Positions 7,293 to 14,036 of a DNA stretch of 64,000 nucleotides are shown here, piece after piece (the stretch's first letter is position 1; every line of letters begins with the position of its first letter). The DNA lies in IMG/VR virus record IMGVR_UViG_3300019889_000013, positions 1-64,000 of that record, one strand, 5' to 3'. The notes below the pieces were generated by a model. The model saw only the letters and a list, made by a program, of their open reading frames with translations. It made no database searches and was not told the origin of the DNA. Position numbers and translations under genes: made by a program. This DNA comes from a virus.

Positions 7293-7483
7293 GCTATCTT
7301 CTCCTTGCGGCTCTCGATCACGGCGCGTGCCAAGCCATCGACGGCGCGCTCGATGCGGTCGTCATTGGCCAGTCGAAGCTCCAGCCGGTCAGCCAGTTCG
7401 TACATGTGCTTGCCGTCAAACACGGTGTCGACAAACTCGCGCTCCTTGTCCGTCAACTGGTCGTAGTGGTGGTGGATTTTCAT
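7289..7483 (-). CDS. Hypothetical 64-residue protein
   Basis: Starts MKIHHHYDQLTDKEREFVDTVFD. Entirely helical and charged. It overlaps both neighbours by 4 bases. No domain recognised. Confidence 0.6.
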   Translation of the reverse strand: MKIHHHYDQLTDKEREFVDTVFDGKHMYELADRLELRLANDDRIERAVDGLARAVIESRKEKIA

Positions 7484-7635
7484 GGCTTCTCCTTGAAGTG
7501 TTCCGCGACGCGCTCTGCGCTTTCGGCAAGCTTCAGCCATTCGCGGCGCGTCTTGCTGTTCCACGGTGCCAGACGGGCGTAGCGCCGATAGAGACCGGCG
7601 CTGTTCAGTTGGGCTTGGGTGATCGTGAGGATCAT
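7480..7635 (-). CDS. Hypothetical 51-residue protein
   Basis: Read directly from the sequence: starts MILTITQAQLNSAGLYRRYA and ends AEHFKEKP. Both ends overlap their neighbours by 4 bases (ATGA), which is good support for such a short gene. A basic, helical protein with no known family. Confidence 0.6.
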   Translation of the reverse strand: MILTITQAQLNSAGLYRRYARLAPWNSKTRREWLKLAESAERVAEHFKEKP

Positions 7636-7859
7636 GCGGGCACCGTGAAGGAGACGACACCGTTCTCGTCGTTGACGACGTGTGGCACCTTGCCGGACAG
7701 GAGCGCGTCGGCGTGGTCGTCGGGCAGGTTGTAGCCCTCAACGAACACCTTGCGGATGGCCTTGCGATCCTTGGGGAAGCGGTAGCCGTTGACACCCCAG
7801 CGGACCATGCCGGGTGTGAACACCAGCGGGCTGGACGTGAGGTTGTAGGTCTTGCTCAT
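7632..7859 (-). CDS. Hypothetical 75-residue protein
   Basis: Starts MSKTYNLTSSPLVFTPGMVR. A small alpha/beta protein with no recognised family. The upstream gap of 18 bases holds a Shine-Dalgarno sequence (GAAAGGA). Confidence 0.6.
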   Translation of the reverse strand: MSKTYNLTSSPLVFTPGMVRWGVNGYRFPKDRKAIRKVFVEGYNLPDDHADALLSGKVPHVVNDENGVVSFTVPA

Positions 7860-7877
7860 GGATGTTTCCTTTCGAGG

Positions 7878-8162
7878 TTAAGGCAGGCAGACTTCGAACA
7901 TGCCCAGCTTCTCGGGCATGCCGTACTTCTCATCGATCTGGACAATGGAACCGGGGCCGCAGTAGCCAAAGTCGTAGCCGCGCGCCAACTGGATTTGGGC
8001 GTTGTGCTTGGCGGCGGCGGCGCAGGCTTCGGCCGCTTCGCGGTCCTTGTAGTAGTTCCAGCTTACCTTCATGCCGCTGCGACGGTCGTCGGGCTCCGGG
8101 TACTGGTGCCAGATTTCCCAAGGCTGCTTGGCTGGTTCTGGTTTCTTTGTTCTCTTGGCCAT
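7878..8162 (-). CDS. Hypothetical 94-residue protein
   Basis: Starts MAKRTKKPEPAKQPWEIWHQ. A basic N-terminal tail is followed by a compact domain with two Cys (GYDFGYCGPGSIV, FEVCLP). No family recognised. The start is chosen at the ATG right after the upstream stop. Confidence 0.6.
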   Translation of the reverse strand: MAKRTKKPEPAKQPWEIWHQYPEPDDRRSGMKVSWNYYKDREAAEACAAAAKHNAQIQLARGYDFGYCGPGSIVQIDEKYGMPEKLGMFEVCLP

Positions 8163-8163
8163 T

Positions 8164-8286
8164 TCAGTGGGCTCCCGTGAGGGTGATGACGAAGGTGTCG
8201 GCATCGGCGTTGAAGCCAAGGCCACGCTCGACCAGCGTGGTGATGGCGATCATGAAGCTTTGGTAACTGTGGCATGTGATTGTCAT
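8164..8286 (-). CDS. Hypothetical 40-residue protein
   Basis: Read from the sequence: starts MTITCHSYQSFMIAITTLVE and ends VITLTGAH. It is the first gene downstream of promoter P8.3, with a GGAGA Shine-Dalgarno sequence upstream. The short length makes it tentative. Confidence 0.5.
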   Translation of the reverse strand: MTITCHSYQSFMIAITTLVERGLGFNADADTFVITLTGAH

Positions 8287-8309
8287 GGGTGATTCTCCTT
8301 ACAACTAGG

Positions 8310-8352
8310 AGTGTACTACGAAACTAAAATAGCTGTCAAGCGGTCGTACTAC
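8310..8352 (-). promoter_or_regulatory. Sigma70-type promoter flanked by two operators (P8.3)
   Basis: On the minus strand: TTGACA (8334-8339), 18 bases, TACACT (8310-8315). One operator copy (TTTTGTAGTAC, core 8346-8352) lies upstream of the -35 box and a second (TTTCGTAGTAC, core 8313-8319) overlaps the -10 box. Paired sites suggest cooperative repression. Confidence 0.75.
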
Positions 8353-8356
8353 AAAA

Positions 8357-8545
8357 TTATTCAGGCGGCATTGTCTCCTTGGACATCTGGTCGAGGCGGA
8401 TCGCGGTGATCAGGCAGAGAACGTTCTCGATCTTGCGGCTGTTGGCCGGGGCCTTGTCCAGTTCCTCGACAAGCCGGGTGGCGATCTTGAGATCGCCCTC
8501 CTTCTGGATCATCTCGAACCATTCCGGGATTTGACGGACGGTCAT
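8357..8545 (-). CDS. Hypothetical 62-residue protein
   Basis: Starts MTVRQIPEWFEMIQKEGDLK. All-helical and acidic. It ends 5 bases from the P8.3 upstream operator. No family recognised. Confidence 0.6.
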   Translation of the reverse strand: MTVRQIPEWFEMIQKEGDLKIATRLVEELDKAPANSRKIENVLCLITAIRLDQMSKETMPPE

Positions 8546-8727
8546 GCGCGTTCCTTTCGGCGGATCAGGGCGAGCGTGTCGGCGTTGCGCTTGTCGATCA
8601 CGCATTGCGGGTGGGCGGTGAACATGGCGCGGTAGTCTTCCGGCTTGCCGCCGTACCGCTTCGCCCGTGATTCGGCGGATGGGACGAGGACGATCTCCTC
8701 GCCGCAGATTTTGCACTTGCGGTTCAT
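8542..8727 (-). CDS. Small zinc-finger protein
   Basis: 61 residues. KCKICGEE at the start and HPQCVIDKR at ~39-47 give CxxC...HxxC, a probable single zinc site. Four-base overlaps on both sides. Role unknown. Confidence 0.65.
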   Translation of the reverse strand: MNRKCKICGEEIVLVPSAESRAKRYGGKPEDYRAMFTAHPQCVIDKRNADTLALIRRKERA

Positions 8728-9035
8728 GCCCGTGTTCTCCGCTCCACCAGTTCGCTTTCCCAGCGGCGCTGCTTGGCGTCCTGCTCTTCGGCCAGCGTGT
8801 TCAGCTTGACCTTGTCCTCGTCGCTGAAGCGCGCCCAGAACTGCTTGACGGAGTTGATGCCGACGACGTCGTGCGGGCCGATGTCTTCGATGTTCTCCAT
8901 GTAGGCCTTGTCGTAGGCCGGGACGCAGTCCCAGAGCGGGTCGTAGAGTCCGGCGGCGGTCACCCCGTCCCAGCACTCCGCCACCTCGTCGGGGCGGATG
9001 TAGGTCAATGCGGCGTGGGGCTTGATCTTGGTCAT
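8724..9035 (-). CDS. Hypothetical 103-residue protein
   Basis: Starts MTKIKPHAALTYIRPDEVAE. An acidic N-terminal domain is followed by a charged C-terminal helix. No family recognised. First gene of a short operon, with a GGAGAA Shine-Dalgarno sequence. Confidence 0.6.
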   Translation of the reverse strand: MTKIKPHAALTYIRPDEVAECWDGVTAAGLYDPLWDCVPAYDKAYMENIEDIGPHDVVGINSVKQFWARFSDEDKVKLNTLAEEQDAKQRRWESELVERRTRA

Positions 9036-9079
9036 TGATGGTTCTCCTTCGGGTATCATTTTTAATTCAGGGGATTTTT

Positions 9080-9466
9080 TCAGACAGGCGTGTTGTCCAT
9101 CAGCACGCAGACGATGCCGGGTTTGAAGGCTGCCTTGCGGGTGTCGTGCTGGATGGGCACGCTCTTGTGCGGCGTCTCGCCGAACAGGACCGCGTCGAAG
9201 GTTGGCAGCGTCTGGCGGTTGAACTCGCGGCTGTTGCCGCTGTCGTGGTAGCAGACGTCGACACACTGGGGCGGGCCGCCGTGGTTGTAGGGCTGGAAGG
9301 CGAATGTGATCCGCTTGTCCTCGCTGGTCTTGACGGTGATGGTGAAGCCGCCGTTCGGGATGTCGATGCAGAGGTGCGGATTCTTGTTGAACTGCGCGTA
9401 GCCTGCCGCTTCGGCGTCGTCGGCGGTGACCGGCGGGAATGGGACCACGTTGTGGATGTCAGTCAT
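9080..9466 (-). CDS. Hypothetical 128-residue protein
   Basis: Starts MTDIHNVVPFPPVTADDAEA. Beta-rich; strands such as GGFTITVKTSEDKRITFAF are visible. It is coupled to the DUF3560 gene upstream by a 4-base overlap. No family recognised. Confidence 0.6.
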   Translation of the reverse strand: MTDIHNVVPFPPVTADDAEAAGYAQFNKNPHLCIDIPNGGFTITVKTSEDKRITFAFQPYNHGGPPQCVDVCYHDSGNSREFNRQTLPTFDAVLFGETPHKSVPIQHDTRKAAFKPGIVCVLMDNTPV

Positions 9467-10263
9467 ATTGCCTCCTTGGGGGTGAGTTGCTGGATGACGT
9501 AGCGGGCGGCGTAGATGCCCGCGTTGTTGAGGTGCCGCTGCCATGCTCCCTCGCTCGGAGCCCAGCGGAACCCGTGCCGCTTGAGCAGCGCGCGGGTGGC
9601 ATCGTCCGGCTTGCCGGGGAAGATGATCTGGACGCGGTTGGCGTCGGTGTTTTCGTGGATTTTGAAACCAAGGTTCGTCTCGGTCACCTTGTCGACGCGC
9701 GTGGCGGCTCGCTCCAGTTGCTCGATGCGTGCCTTTGTCTGGCGGATCACCGCGCTTGCGTTCGACAGGGCGTAGCTCGGGATGCCCTTGCGACCGGCAA
9801 AGTCCGGCGTCAGCACCGCGCCGATTGTGCTTTCCTTGAAGCCCAGTGCGGCGAGCGCGGCGACCGGGTCTTTGCTGCGCACCGCCTTGTTGGTGGCGAC
9901 CATCGTCGCCTGATCGGCCTCCAGCTTGGCAAGCTTGGCCTTGAGCAGGTCAATCGCGTCCGGGTTGTCGCTCGATATCCCGGCGTAATCCATCCCGGCG
10001 ACGCGGCTCTCGATCTTGTCGGCCTCGCGGTTGAGCATGACCGACTTGTCGATGTTGCCGATTGCCTTGGCGCGGTAGTTGCGGTCGCGGCTTTCGCTGT
10101 GGTGACCGACGAGGATCGGCTGGCCGAACGGGATGGCGTGTAGGTCATCCCAGCCGCGCTTCGAGCGGGCGTTGGCTTCGTTGCGCAGGCGCTCGGCTCG
10201 GGCTTCGAGGCGTTCGCGCTTGGCTTCCTGCTTGGCGTGGTAGTCACTGACTGGCATTTTCAT
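9463..10263 (-). CDS. DUF3560-domain protein
   Basis: 266 residues. Residues ~5-90 are a long basic helix followed by GQPILVGHHSESRDRNYRAKA, the HSExRDR hallmark of DUF3560. A coiled-coil centre follows, then a C-terminal domain (~190-266) with FPGKPDDATRALLKRHGFRWAP, seen in phage/plasmid DUF3560 relatives. The family is common on mobile elements and of unknown function. The start at 10263 follows an AAGGGG Shine-Dalgarno sequence. Confidence 0.8.
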   Translation of the reverse strand: MKMPVSDYHAKQEAKRERLEARAERLRNEANARSKRGWDDLHAIPFGQPILVGHHSESRDRNYRAKAIGNIDKSVMLNREADKIESRVAGMDYAGISSDNPDAIDLLKAKLAKLEADQATMVATNKAVRSKDPVAALAALGFKESTIGAVLTPDFAGRKGIPSYALSNASAVIRQTKARIEQLERAATRVDKVTETNLGFKIHENTDANRVQIIFPGKPDDATRALLKRHGFRWAPSEGAWQRHLNNAGIYAARYVIQQLTPKEAI

Positions 10264-10310
10264 TCCCCTTGCTGCTGGTTGGGCAACCGGCCCGTGGGCC
10301 GGAAACCGAA

Positions 10311-10565
10311 CTAGCTCGACAGGACTTTGTAACTTTCCCAGTCCTCGTAGCGGATCACCGGCGTTCCATCCGGGTCTGTGCCGCCCCACATCGGGCCGGT
10401 CAATCCGGCGAACTGGGGCTGTCCCTGCAACTCCTTGCGAAGGTGCGTGGCATTCTGGGTGCCGATGTGCTGGAAGCCGCGTGCCGCGAAGGCGGCGACC
10501 GGGTCGAAGGTGTCGAACCGTTCGCTCTGGCTGGCGCTGTTGGTGACGATCTGGAACTTGGTCAT
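10311..10565 (-). CDS. Hypothetical 84-residue protein
   Basis: Starts MTKFQIVTNSASQSERFDTF. It lies directly downstream of promoter P10.6 with a GGGAGAA Shine-Dalgarno sequence, so it is probably well expressed. No family recognised. Confidence 0.6.
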   Translation of the reverse strand: MTKFQIVTNSASQSERFDTFDPVAAFAARGFQHIGTQNATHLRKELQGQPQFAGLTGPMWGGTDPDGTPVIRYEDWESYKVLSS

Positions 10566-10589
10566 TTGGTTTCTCCCGTTTCTATCCGT

Positions 10590-10632
10590 ACCGTACTACG
10601 ATATTCAAATGGGTGTCAATGGTGTGTACTAC
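10590..10632 (-). promoter_or_regulatory. Sigma70-type promoter flanked by two operators (P10.6)
   Basis: On the minus strand: TTGACA (10614-10619), 18 bases, TACGGT (10590-10595). The operator variant ATATCGTAGTAC occurs twice: upstream of the -35 box (core 10626-10632) and overlapping the -10 box (core 10593-10599). The TGA stop of the upstream gene (10616-10618) lies within TTGACA. Same two-site design as P8.3. Confidence 0.75.
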
Positions 10633-11059
10633 GATATTTTGCAATGTGGCTGAACATGAACTCGGGCGTGGTCGTGCTGCGATCTGTCATTGAGCACCAG
10701 TAGTCGTTGCCGATCTTCTGGAACGTCGAGGCGATGCTGCCGGTCAGGTGCTCGCAGATACGGAACCCGGCGGCGCAGTAGACCGGCGGCAGCATGCCGA
10801 GAAACTCGTCGTAGATGTCTTCATCGATCTGCCAGAACTTGCCCAGCATCTGGTGCGCCGGGTAGCCGTTGCGGCTGTAGTCGTTGAGGTTGGCGTAGTG
10901 CTGGGTGCGGTCGCCCCGTGCGGATTTCAGTTGGATCATTTCAAAATTCCTTTGCTGTTGAAGCTCATTTGTTCTGCTGCTCAATTCGAGGAGCGCTATG
11001 ACGAGGAGGAAAGCGGCGATTCCGCAGATGATGATCGCGCCAACTTCTCCATCCTTCAC
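10616..11059 (-). CDS. Membrane-anchored DUF1419-like protein, possible gene fusion
   Basis: 147 residues from a GTG at 11059 (GTGA overlap with the upstream gene). Residues ~7-27 form one transmembrane segment. Residues ~41-147 look like a separate soluble domain with FWQIDEDIYDEFLGMLPPVY, resembling DUF1419. An ATG at 10939 (start of MIQLKSARGD) has its own AAGGA Shine-Dalgarno sequence, so the soluble domain may also be made alone. Function unknown. Confidence 0.55.
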   Translation of the reverse strand: MKDGEVGAIIICGIAAFLLVIALLELSSRTNELQQQRNFEMIQLKSARGDRTQHYANLNDYSRNGYPAHQMLGKFWQIDEDIYDEFLGMLPPVYCAAGFRICEHLTGSIASTFQKIGNDYWCSMTDRSTTTPEFMFSHIAKYRSTHH

Positions 11060-11298
11060 TTGTCGTCATCCTTTTTTCCCCACCAAAATCCAGCGTCGCG
11101 CTCCTTCTTGGCTGCCTCCACGTCTTCATCCGTGACCCCCCAGCCCGCCAGCGCCATCAGGACGAAGGCGACCCCGTACCAGAGCGCCAAGCCGCCAAGG
11201 TTCTGGAAGAAGGCGATGGGCATCGTTTCAACAGCGATGGGCGTGGCGATCATGGAAAGGGCGACGTAACCGCCTAGCTCAAGCAATTTCTTCATCAT
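11056..11298 (-). CDS. Two-span membrane protein
   Basis: 80 residues. Hydrophobic segments at ~8-25 and ~34-53, then a charged tail (EAAKKERDAGFWWGKKDDDK). Small membrane proteins of this kind in phages can be holins or superinfection-exclusion factors; nothing here decides. Coupled by 4-base overlaps. Confidence 0.6.
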   Translation of the reverse strand: MMKKLLELGGYVALSMIATPIAVETMPIAFFQNLGGLALWYGVAFVLMALAGWGVTDEDVEAAKKERDAGFWWGKKDDDK

Positions 11299-11486
11299 AA
11301 TTCCGCTCCATCGTGGAGCACGGGCTTGCCTTCCTTCTCGGCGAGCATCACCGCTATCTCGTAGGCCTTGACCTTGGCGCGGCGACCCTTCTGCAATTCC
11401 TGCCTTGCCAGTTCCTGCGCATCGAACGTCCGCAGCGCGCGAACCTCGACCCGCTCGCCCTTCCAGAAACACACATATCCAAACAT
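11295..11486 (-). CDS. Hypothetical 63-residue protein
   Basis: Starts MFGYVCFWKGERVEVRALRT. The ATG at 11486 is preferred over one at 11492, because the GGGAGA Shine-Dalgarno sequence is 6-8 bases upstream of it and almost touches the other. A basic protein, first gene after promoter P11.5. Function unknown. Confidence 0.6.
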   Translation of the reverse strand: MFGYVCFWKGERVEVRALRTFDAQELARQELQKGRRAKVKAYEIAVMLAEKEGKPVLHDGAEL

Positions 11487-11509
11487 GATCATTCTCCCTT
11501 TCGACTCGG

Positions 11510-11554
11510 AGTGTAAACGATGGTTACAAGAGCGTCAACAGGAAATCGTACTAC
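11510..11554 (-). promoter_or_regulatory. Sigma70-type promoter with two operators (P11.5)
   Basis: On the minus strand: TTGACG (11533-11538), 17 bases, TACACT (11510-11515). The 17-bp dyad TGTAACCATCGTTTACA (11512-11528) overlaps the -10 box, and TTTCGTAGTACGA (core 11548-11554) lies upstream. Same architecture as P4.6. Confidence 0.75.
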
Positions 11555-11562
11555 GAAACTAT

Positions 11563-11781
11563 TTATTTGAATGTCACTCCCTTGCCGTACTGCCACTCGA
11601 AGCAGCAGGCGTCGCCTTCGTCGGTGACGATCACCCGGCGGGTCATGCCGATCTGCGCGCCGACACAGTGGCAGTAGTGGTGGGCGGCCTTGACCGCCTC
11701 CTCTGCCGTGACGCCGCGCCGGACATATTCGTGGCTGTCGTCCTCGAAGAACTGCACCACGTTGAATGTCTCTTCGGTCAT
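11563..11781 (-). CDS. Hypothetical 72-residue protein
   Basis: Starts MTEETFNVVQFFEDDSHEYV. Contains HHYCHCVGA and DACCFEW; the Cys/His cluster could bind metal. It overlaps the upstream gene by 4 bases. No family recognised. Confidence 0.6.
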   Translation of the reverse strand: MTEETFNVVQFFEDDSHEYVRRGVTAEEAVKAAHHYCHCVGAQIGMTRRVIVTDEGDACCFEWQYGKGVTFK

Positions 11782-12170
11782 TTGCCTGCCTCCATCTTGT
11801 CGGCGAGCGGCGAGATCACCTCGTTCCAGATCGCGTCGGTTGCTTCGGTGATGCCGTAGTCGGCGACCAGATCGTAGCCGTCGTTGCCGTAGACGAGGAA
11901 GAACCAGCCCCGGCGCTTGCCTTCGGCGTCGAAGATCACAACGTGCTCCTCGTCGGTCTGCCACATCTCGTTCATGATCGCCCGGTAGTTGCGGCTCTTC
12001 TTGATCGGCTTGTCCTCGCCGTTGTCGATGGTGACCGAGAAGCCCCGGCGCAGGCAGGCCTTGACCAAGGCGCTCGCCATGCGGCGTTCGAGTTCCATGC
12101 GGCGGGCACCGGCGGTCCAGCCCTTTTCGAGCGCGCGCTTGATCCCGTGGTTGAAAGAGTTCTCTGTCAT
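11778..12170 (-). CDS. Hypothetical 130-residue protein
   Basis: Starts MTENSFNHGIKRALEKGWTA. A basic helical N-terminus and an alpha/beta C-terminus (HVVIFDAEGKRRGWFFLVYG). The ATG at 12170 sits 5 bases after AGGAGG; the one at 12173 would be too close. No family recognised. Confidence 0.6.
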   Translation of the reverse strand: MTENSFNHGIKRALEKGWTAGARRMELERRMASALVKACLRRGFSVTIDNGEDKPIKKSRNYRAIMNEMWQTDEEHVVIFDAEGKRRGWFFLVYGNDGYDLVADYGITEATDAIWNEVISPLADKMEAGK

Positions 12171-12310
12171 CATTTCCTCCTGTTGAGCCATTCTACGGCA
12201 GCTTCCTTGCTGTCGAACCTGCCGGACAGCGGCGTCTGGTGCGGACCCCGCACGACGTACCAGCCACCCAGCAGCTTGTTGAAGATGATCTTCACGGTGA
12301 CCTTGGCCAT
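12170..12310 (-). CDS. Hypothetical 46-residue protein
   Basis: Read from the sequence: starts MAKVTVKIIFNKLLGGWYVV and ends AAVEWLNRRK. The strand-strand-helix layout (GGWYVVRGP ... FDSKEAAVEWL) is like single-domain DUF2188-type proteins, though that is a loose match. First gene after promoter P12.3. Confidence 0.55.
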   Translation of the reverse strand: MAKVTVKIIFNKLLGGWYVVRGPHQTPLSGRFDSKEAAVEWLNRRK

Positions 12311-12342
12311 CTTTTCTCCTTGTTTTTACGCTCTCTGTGTAC

Positions 12343-12385
12343 TATGTAATTGCAAAACCGTAACACGTCAAGAGTTTCGTAGTAC
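12343..12385. promoter_or_regulatory. Divergent promoter/operator region (P12.3)
   Basis: The 104 bases between diverging genes at 12310 (minus) and 12415 (plus). Minus strand: TTGACG (12366-12371), 17 bases, TACATA (12343-12348). Plus strand: the best operator copy in the window, TTTCGTAGTACGATTTTTGAAA (core 12379-12385; TCGTAGTACGA is a perfect 11-bp palindrome), lies 30 bases before the RHH gene. A degenerate copy is at 12339-12345, and an AAAACCGTAA half-site at 12353-12362. Confidence 0.65.
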
Positions 12386-12414
12386 GATTTTTGAAATAAA
12401 AGAGGAGTCCGCTA

Positions 12415-12600
12415 ATGGATATGAATGTTGAAAAGAAAAAGGTCGGGCGGCCACCGTCGAGAAAGCGTCTTTTGACCCTGCGTCTCGAACCCGAAGTCGT
12501 TGACTACTTCCGTGCCACCGGCCCCGGCTGGTTGCAGCGGGTCAACGATACCCTGAAGAAGTCGATGAAGGCGCAGATCGCCCGCCAGCGTCATGAATGA
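12415..12600 (+). CDS. Ribbon-helix-helix (BrnA/CopG-like) DNA-binding protein
   Basis: 61 residues. LLTLRLEPEVVDYFRATGPGW fits the RHH pattern (a short strand, then two helices) with the BrnA-like 'LRLEPEVVDYFRATGPGWLQRVNDTL'-type layout and a basic N-terminal tail (KKKVGRPPSRKR) that would contact DNA. RHH dimers insert the strand into the major groove of palindromic sites. It is transcribed opposite to all its neighbours, and the best copy of the TTTCGTAGTACGA operator is just upstream, so it is the leading candidate for the regulator that binds this element. That link is inference. A GAGGAG Shine-Dalgarno sequence precedes the ATG. No BrnT-like toxin gene is next to it. Confidence 0.75.
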   Translation: MDMNVEKKKVGRPPSRKRLLTLRLEPEVVDYFRATGPGWLQRVNDTLKKSMKAQIARQRHE

Positions 12601-12781
12601 GCCGGACATCATCATCAATGGCCGTCAGTTGACGGTCGGGCAGGCGATGACCGTGCGCGTCGCCATCTCGGCTTTCAGCATGCAGCTTGGTGCGATAGGT
12701 GATGATGTGCATGGCCGCCGCATGGCCGCCGCCTATATGGAACGGCTCCGGGAAATCTCTCTTCTGATGCACCCGGACTAA
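12593..12781 (+). CDS. Hypothetical 62-residue protein paired with the RHH gene
   Basis: Starts MNEPDIIINGRQLTVGQAMT. Helical, with a short N-terminal beta hairpin. It overlaps the RHH gene by 8 bases and is clearly co-transcribed. It resembles small phage proteins of unknown role and does not look like a known toxin. Confidence 0.65.
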   Translation: MNEPDIIINGRQLTVGQAMTVRVAISAFSMQLGAIGDDVHGRRMAAAYMERLREISLLMHPD

Positions 12782-12789
12782 AAGAATTT

Positions 12790-12831
12790 CGGTGGAGGCG
12801 GTCGTGAACGGTCGCTACCAACCCTCCACCG
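12790..12831. terminator. Hairpin between convergent genes
   Basis: CGGTGGAGG (12790-12798) pairs with CCTCCACCG (12823-12831), a 9-bp stem with a 24-base loop. It sits between the end of the plus-strand pair and the end of the minus-strand gene at 12841. There is no T-run, so termination is a guess from position. Confidence 0.4.
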
Positions 12832-12840
12832 GAACGGGCG

Positions 12841-13080
12841 TCACCGACCTCCTTTCTCCCCCGTTTGTTGGTCGGTGGCGCTCACTTTGTACTGCTCACT
12901 CTGGACGGCCCACTCGTAATCCAACTGCACCATTTCAGACGGGCGGCCCTCCTGCTCAGCGATCAGATCGCGCAGGAAGCACATGTAGCGCTGGTTATAA
13001 TGCCGCTCCAGCCCGCCAATCGGCAGGCGCAGCAGGCGGAAATATTCCGCGCGGGCGTAGGGGAGTATGTCGGTTTTCAA
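12841..13080 (-). CDS. Hypothetical 79-residue protein
   Basis: Uses a TTG start that overlaps the stop of the methyltransferase gene (TTGA). Helical and basic: LPYARAEYFRLLRLPIGGLE, then RDLIAEQEGRPSEMVQLDYE. No family recognised. The start is uncertain because the only in-frame ATG is far downstream. Confidence 0.5.
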   Translation of the reverse strand: MKTDILPYARAEYFRLLRLPIGGLERHYNQRYMCFLRDLIAEQEGRPSEMVQLDYEWAVQSEQYKVSATDQQTGEKGGR

Positions 13081-13742
13081 AAGAGTTCTCCCTGTCTTGG
13101 CTTGCGGTCGAGGCGCTTGAAAAGCGTGTCGCCCCGGTGGCCCTTATCCCAGATGAACCACGCATTGTTCTGCGGCGGTGCTCCCTGCCCGGTGAAATCG
13201 ATCTTCCATGTCAAGAGATAGACGACCGCCGGTGGGTGCTTGTCCCAGACCCGGCCCAGACCGCCAGCGCTTGGCCATGTGAACGGCAGCAGCAGCGCCA
13301 TGTAGTCGATGTCGAGCGTGCCCAGCGCATGGGTGATCCACCTGCCCTTGCCGTCGCGGACGTTGACGAGGCTGAACGGCGGATTGGTGACCAGCGCCGG
13401 GGCGGGCGGCTTGTCATAATCGAAGAAGGATTTTATCTCGGCACCGATGCCCCGGTCGATGATATCGGAGGTGACGATCTTGGCGGGCAGCGCCTTGGCG
13501 AGTTCCTTTGCCATTGCGGCCTCGCCTGCGGCAGGCTCCCAAATCTTCTTGAATCCACTGAGGCGCTTGCCCTCGACCCGGAGCAATGCCCGCGTGACGT
13601 CGGCCGGGGTACTGTAAAAATCATGCGAAATGCGGTCGATTGGCTTGGAAACCTTGCCGGTGGCGGCGAAAAGCCCGCGTGCCGAACGCAGTACAGTTTT
13701 GCCGGATGTACCATTCCCTACTTTGTCGTCGGCCTTGGCCAT
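13077..13742 (-). CDS. DNA N6-adenine methyltransferase-like protein
   Basis: 221 residues from the ATG at 13742 (a TTG at 13766 is possible). SHDFYSTPADVTRALL near residue 40 matches the substrate-binding start of phage adenine methyltransferases, WEPAAGEAAMAKEL (~68-81) is the SAM-binding motif I, and VTNPPFSL (~118-125) is the catalytic NPPF motif IV. It would methylate adenine in phage DNA, protecting it from host restriction or altering regulation. No cognate nuclease is near, so an orphan enzyme. It lies downstream of a ~290-base regulatory gap with several operator-like sequences. Confidence 0.8.
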   Translation of the reverse strand: MAKADDKVGNGTSGKTVLRSARGLFAATGKVSKPIDRISHDFYSTPADVTRALLRVEGKRLSGFKKIWEPAAGEAAMAKELAKALPAKIVTSDIIDRGIGAEIKSFFDYDKPPAPALVTNPPFSLVNVRDGKGRWITHALGTLDIDYMALLLPFTWPSAGGLGRVWDKHPPAVVYLLTWKIDFTGQGAPPQNNAWFIWDKGHRGDTLFKRLDRKPRQGELF

Positions 13743-14036
13743 GCCTGCGGTGGCTCCCAGCGCCAAAATCGCGCCCTGAATATTTGACTTTGTCTTAGCA
13801 GGTTACTTTGCTTTGCTTCAAAAGTTACGTAGTACAGGAAAAACAGTGTTTTCGATTAGAACCGTATTTTACGGTTTCCTGCCCCGTGGAGGCATCGTGG
13901 AACGCGACGAAGATTTTAGATCAGATCGTCCATGACATCCTCGCCGCGCTTCTGTAACCCCTGTCTACGTCGATTTACACTTTTTTACGGTTGTACCATA
14001 AAACAGGGGTATTTCAACTCACGGTTGTACTACGAA
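13743..14036. promoter_or_regulatory. Intergenic regulatory region with several dyads
   Basis: No convincing gene in ~290 bases. It holds a perfect dyad AACCGTA-TTT-TACGGTT (13860-13876), another TTACGGTTGTAC half-site (13985-13996), an operator copy GTACTACGAATTA (core 14027-14033) and a weaker ACGTAGTAC (13829-13835). A possible minus-strand promoter is TTGAAA (14012-14017), 16 bases, TACAAC (13990-13995). AACCGTA also recurs in P12.3. Probably the control region for the methyltransferase operon. Confidence 0.5.

Noticed and set aside
12415-12781. BrnT/BrnA-type toxin-antitoxin pair
   Set aside because: The first gene has an RHH/BrnA-like protein, but the second does not resemble BrnT or another toxin and comes after, not before, the RHH gene.
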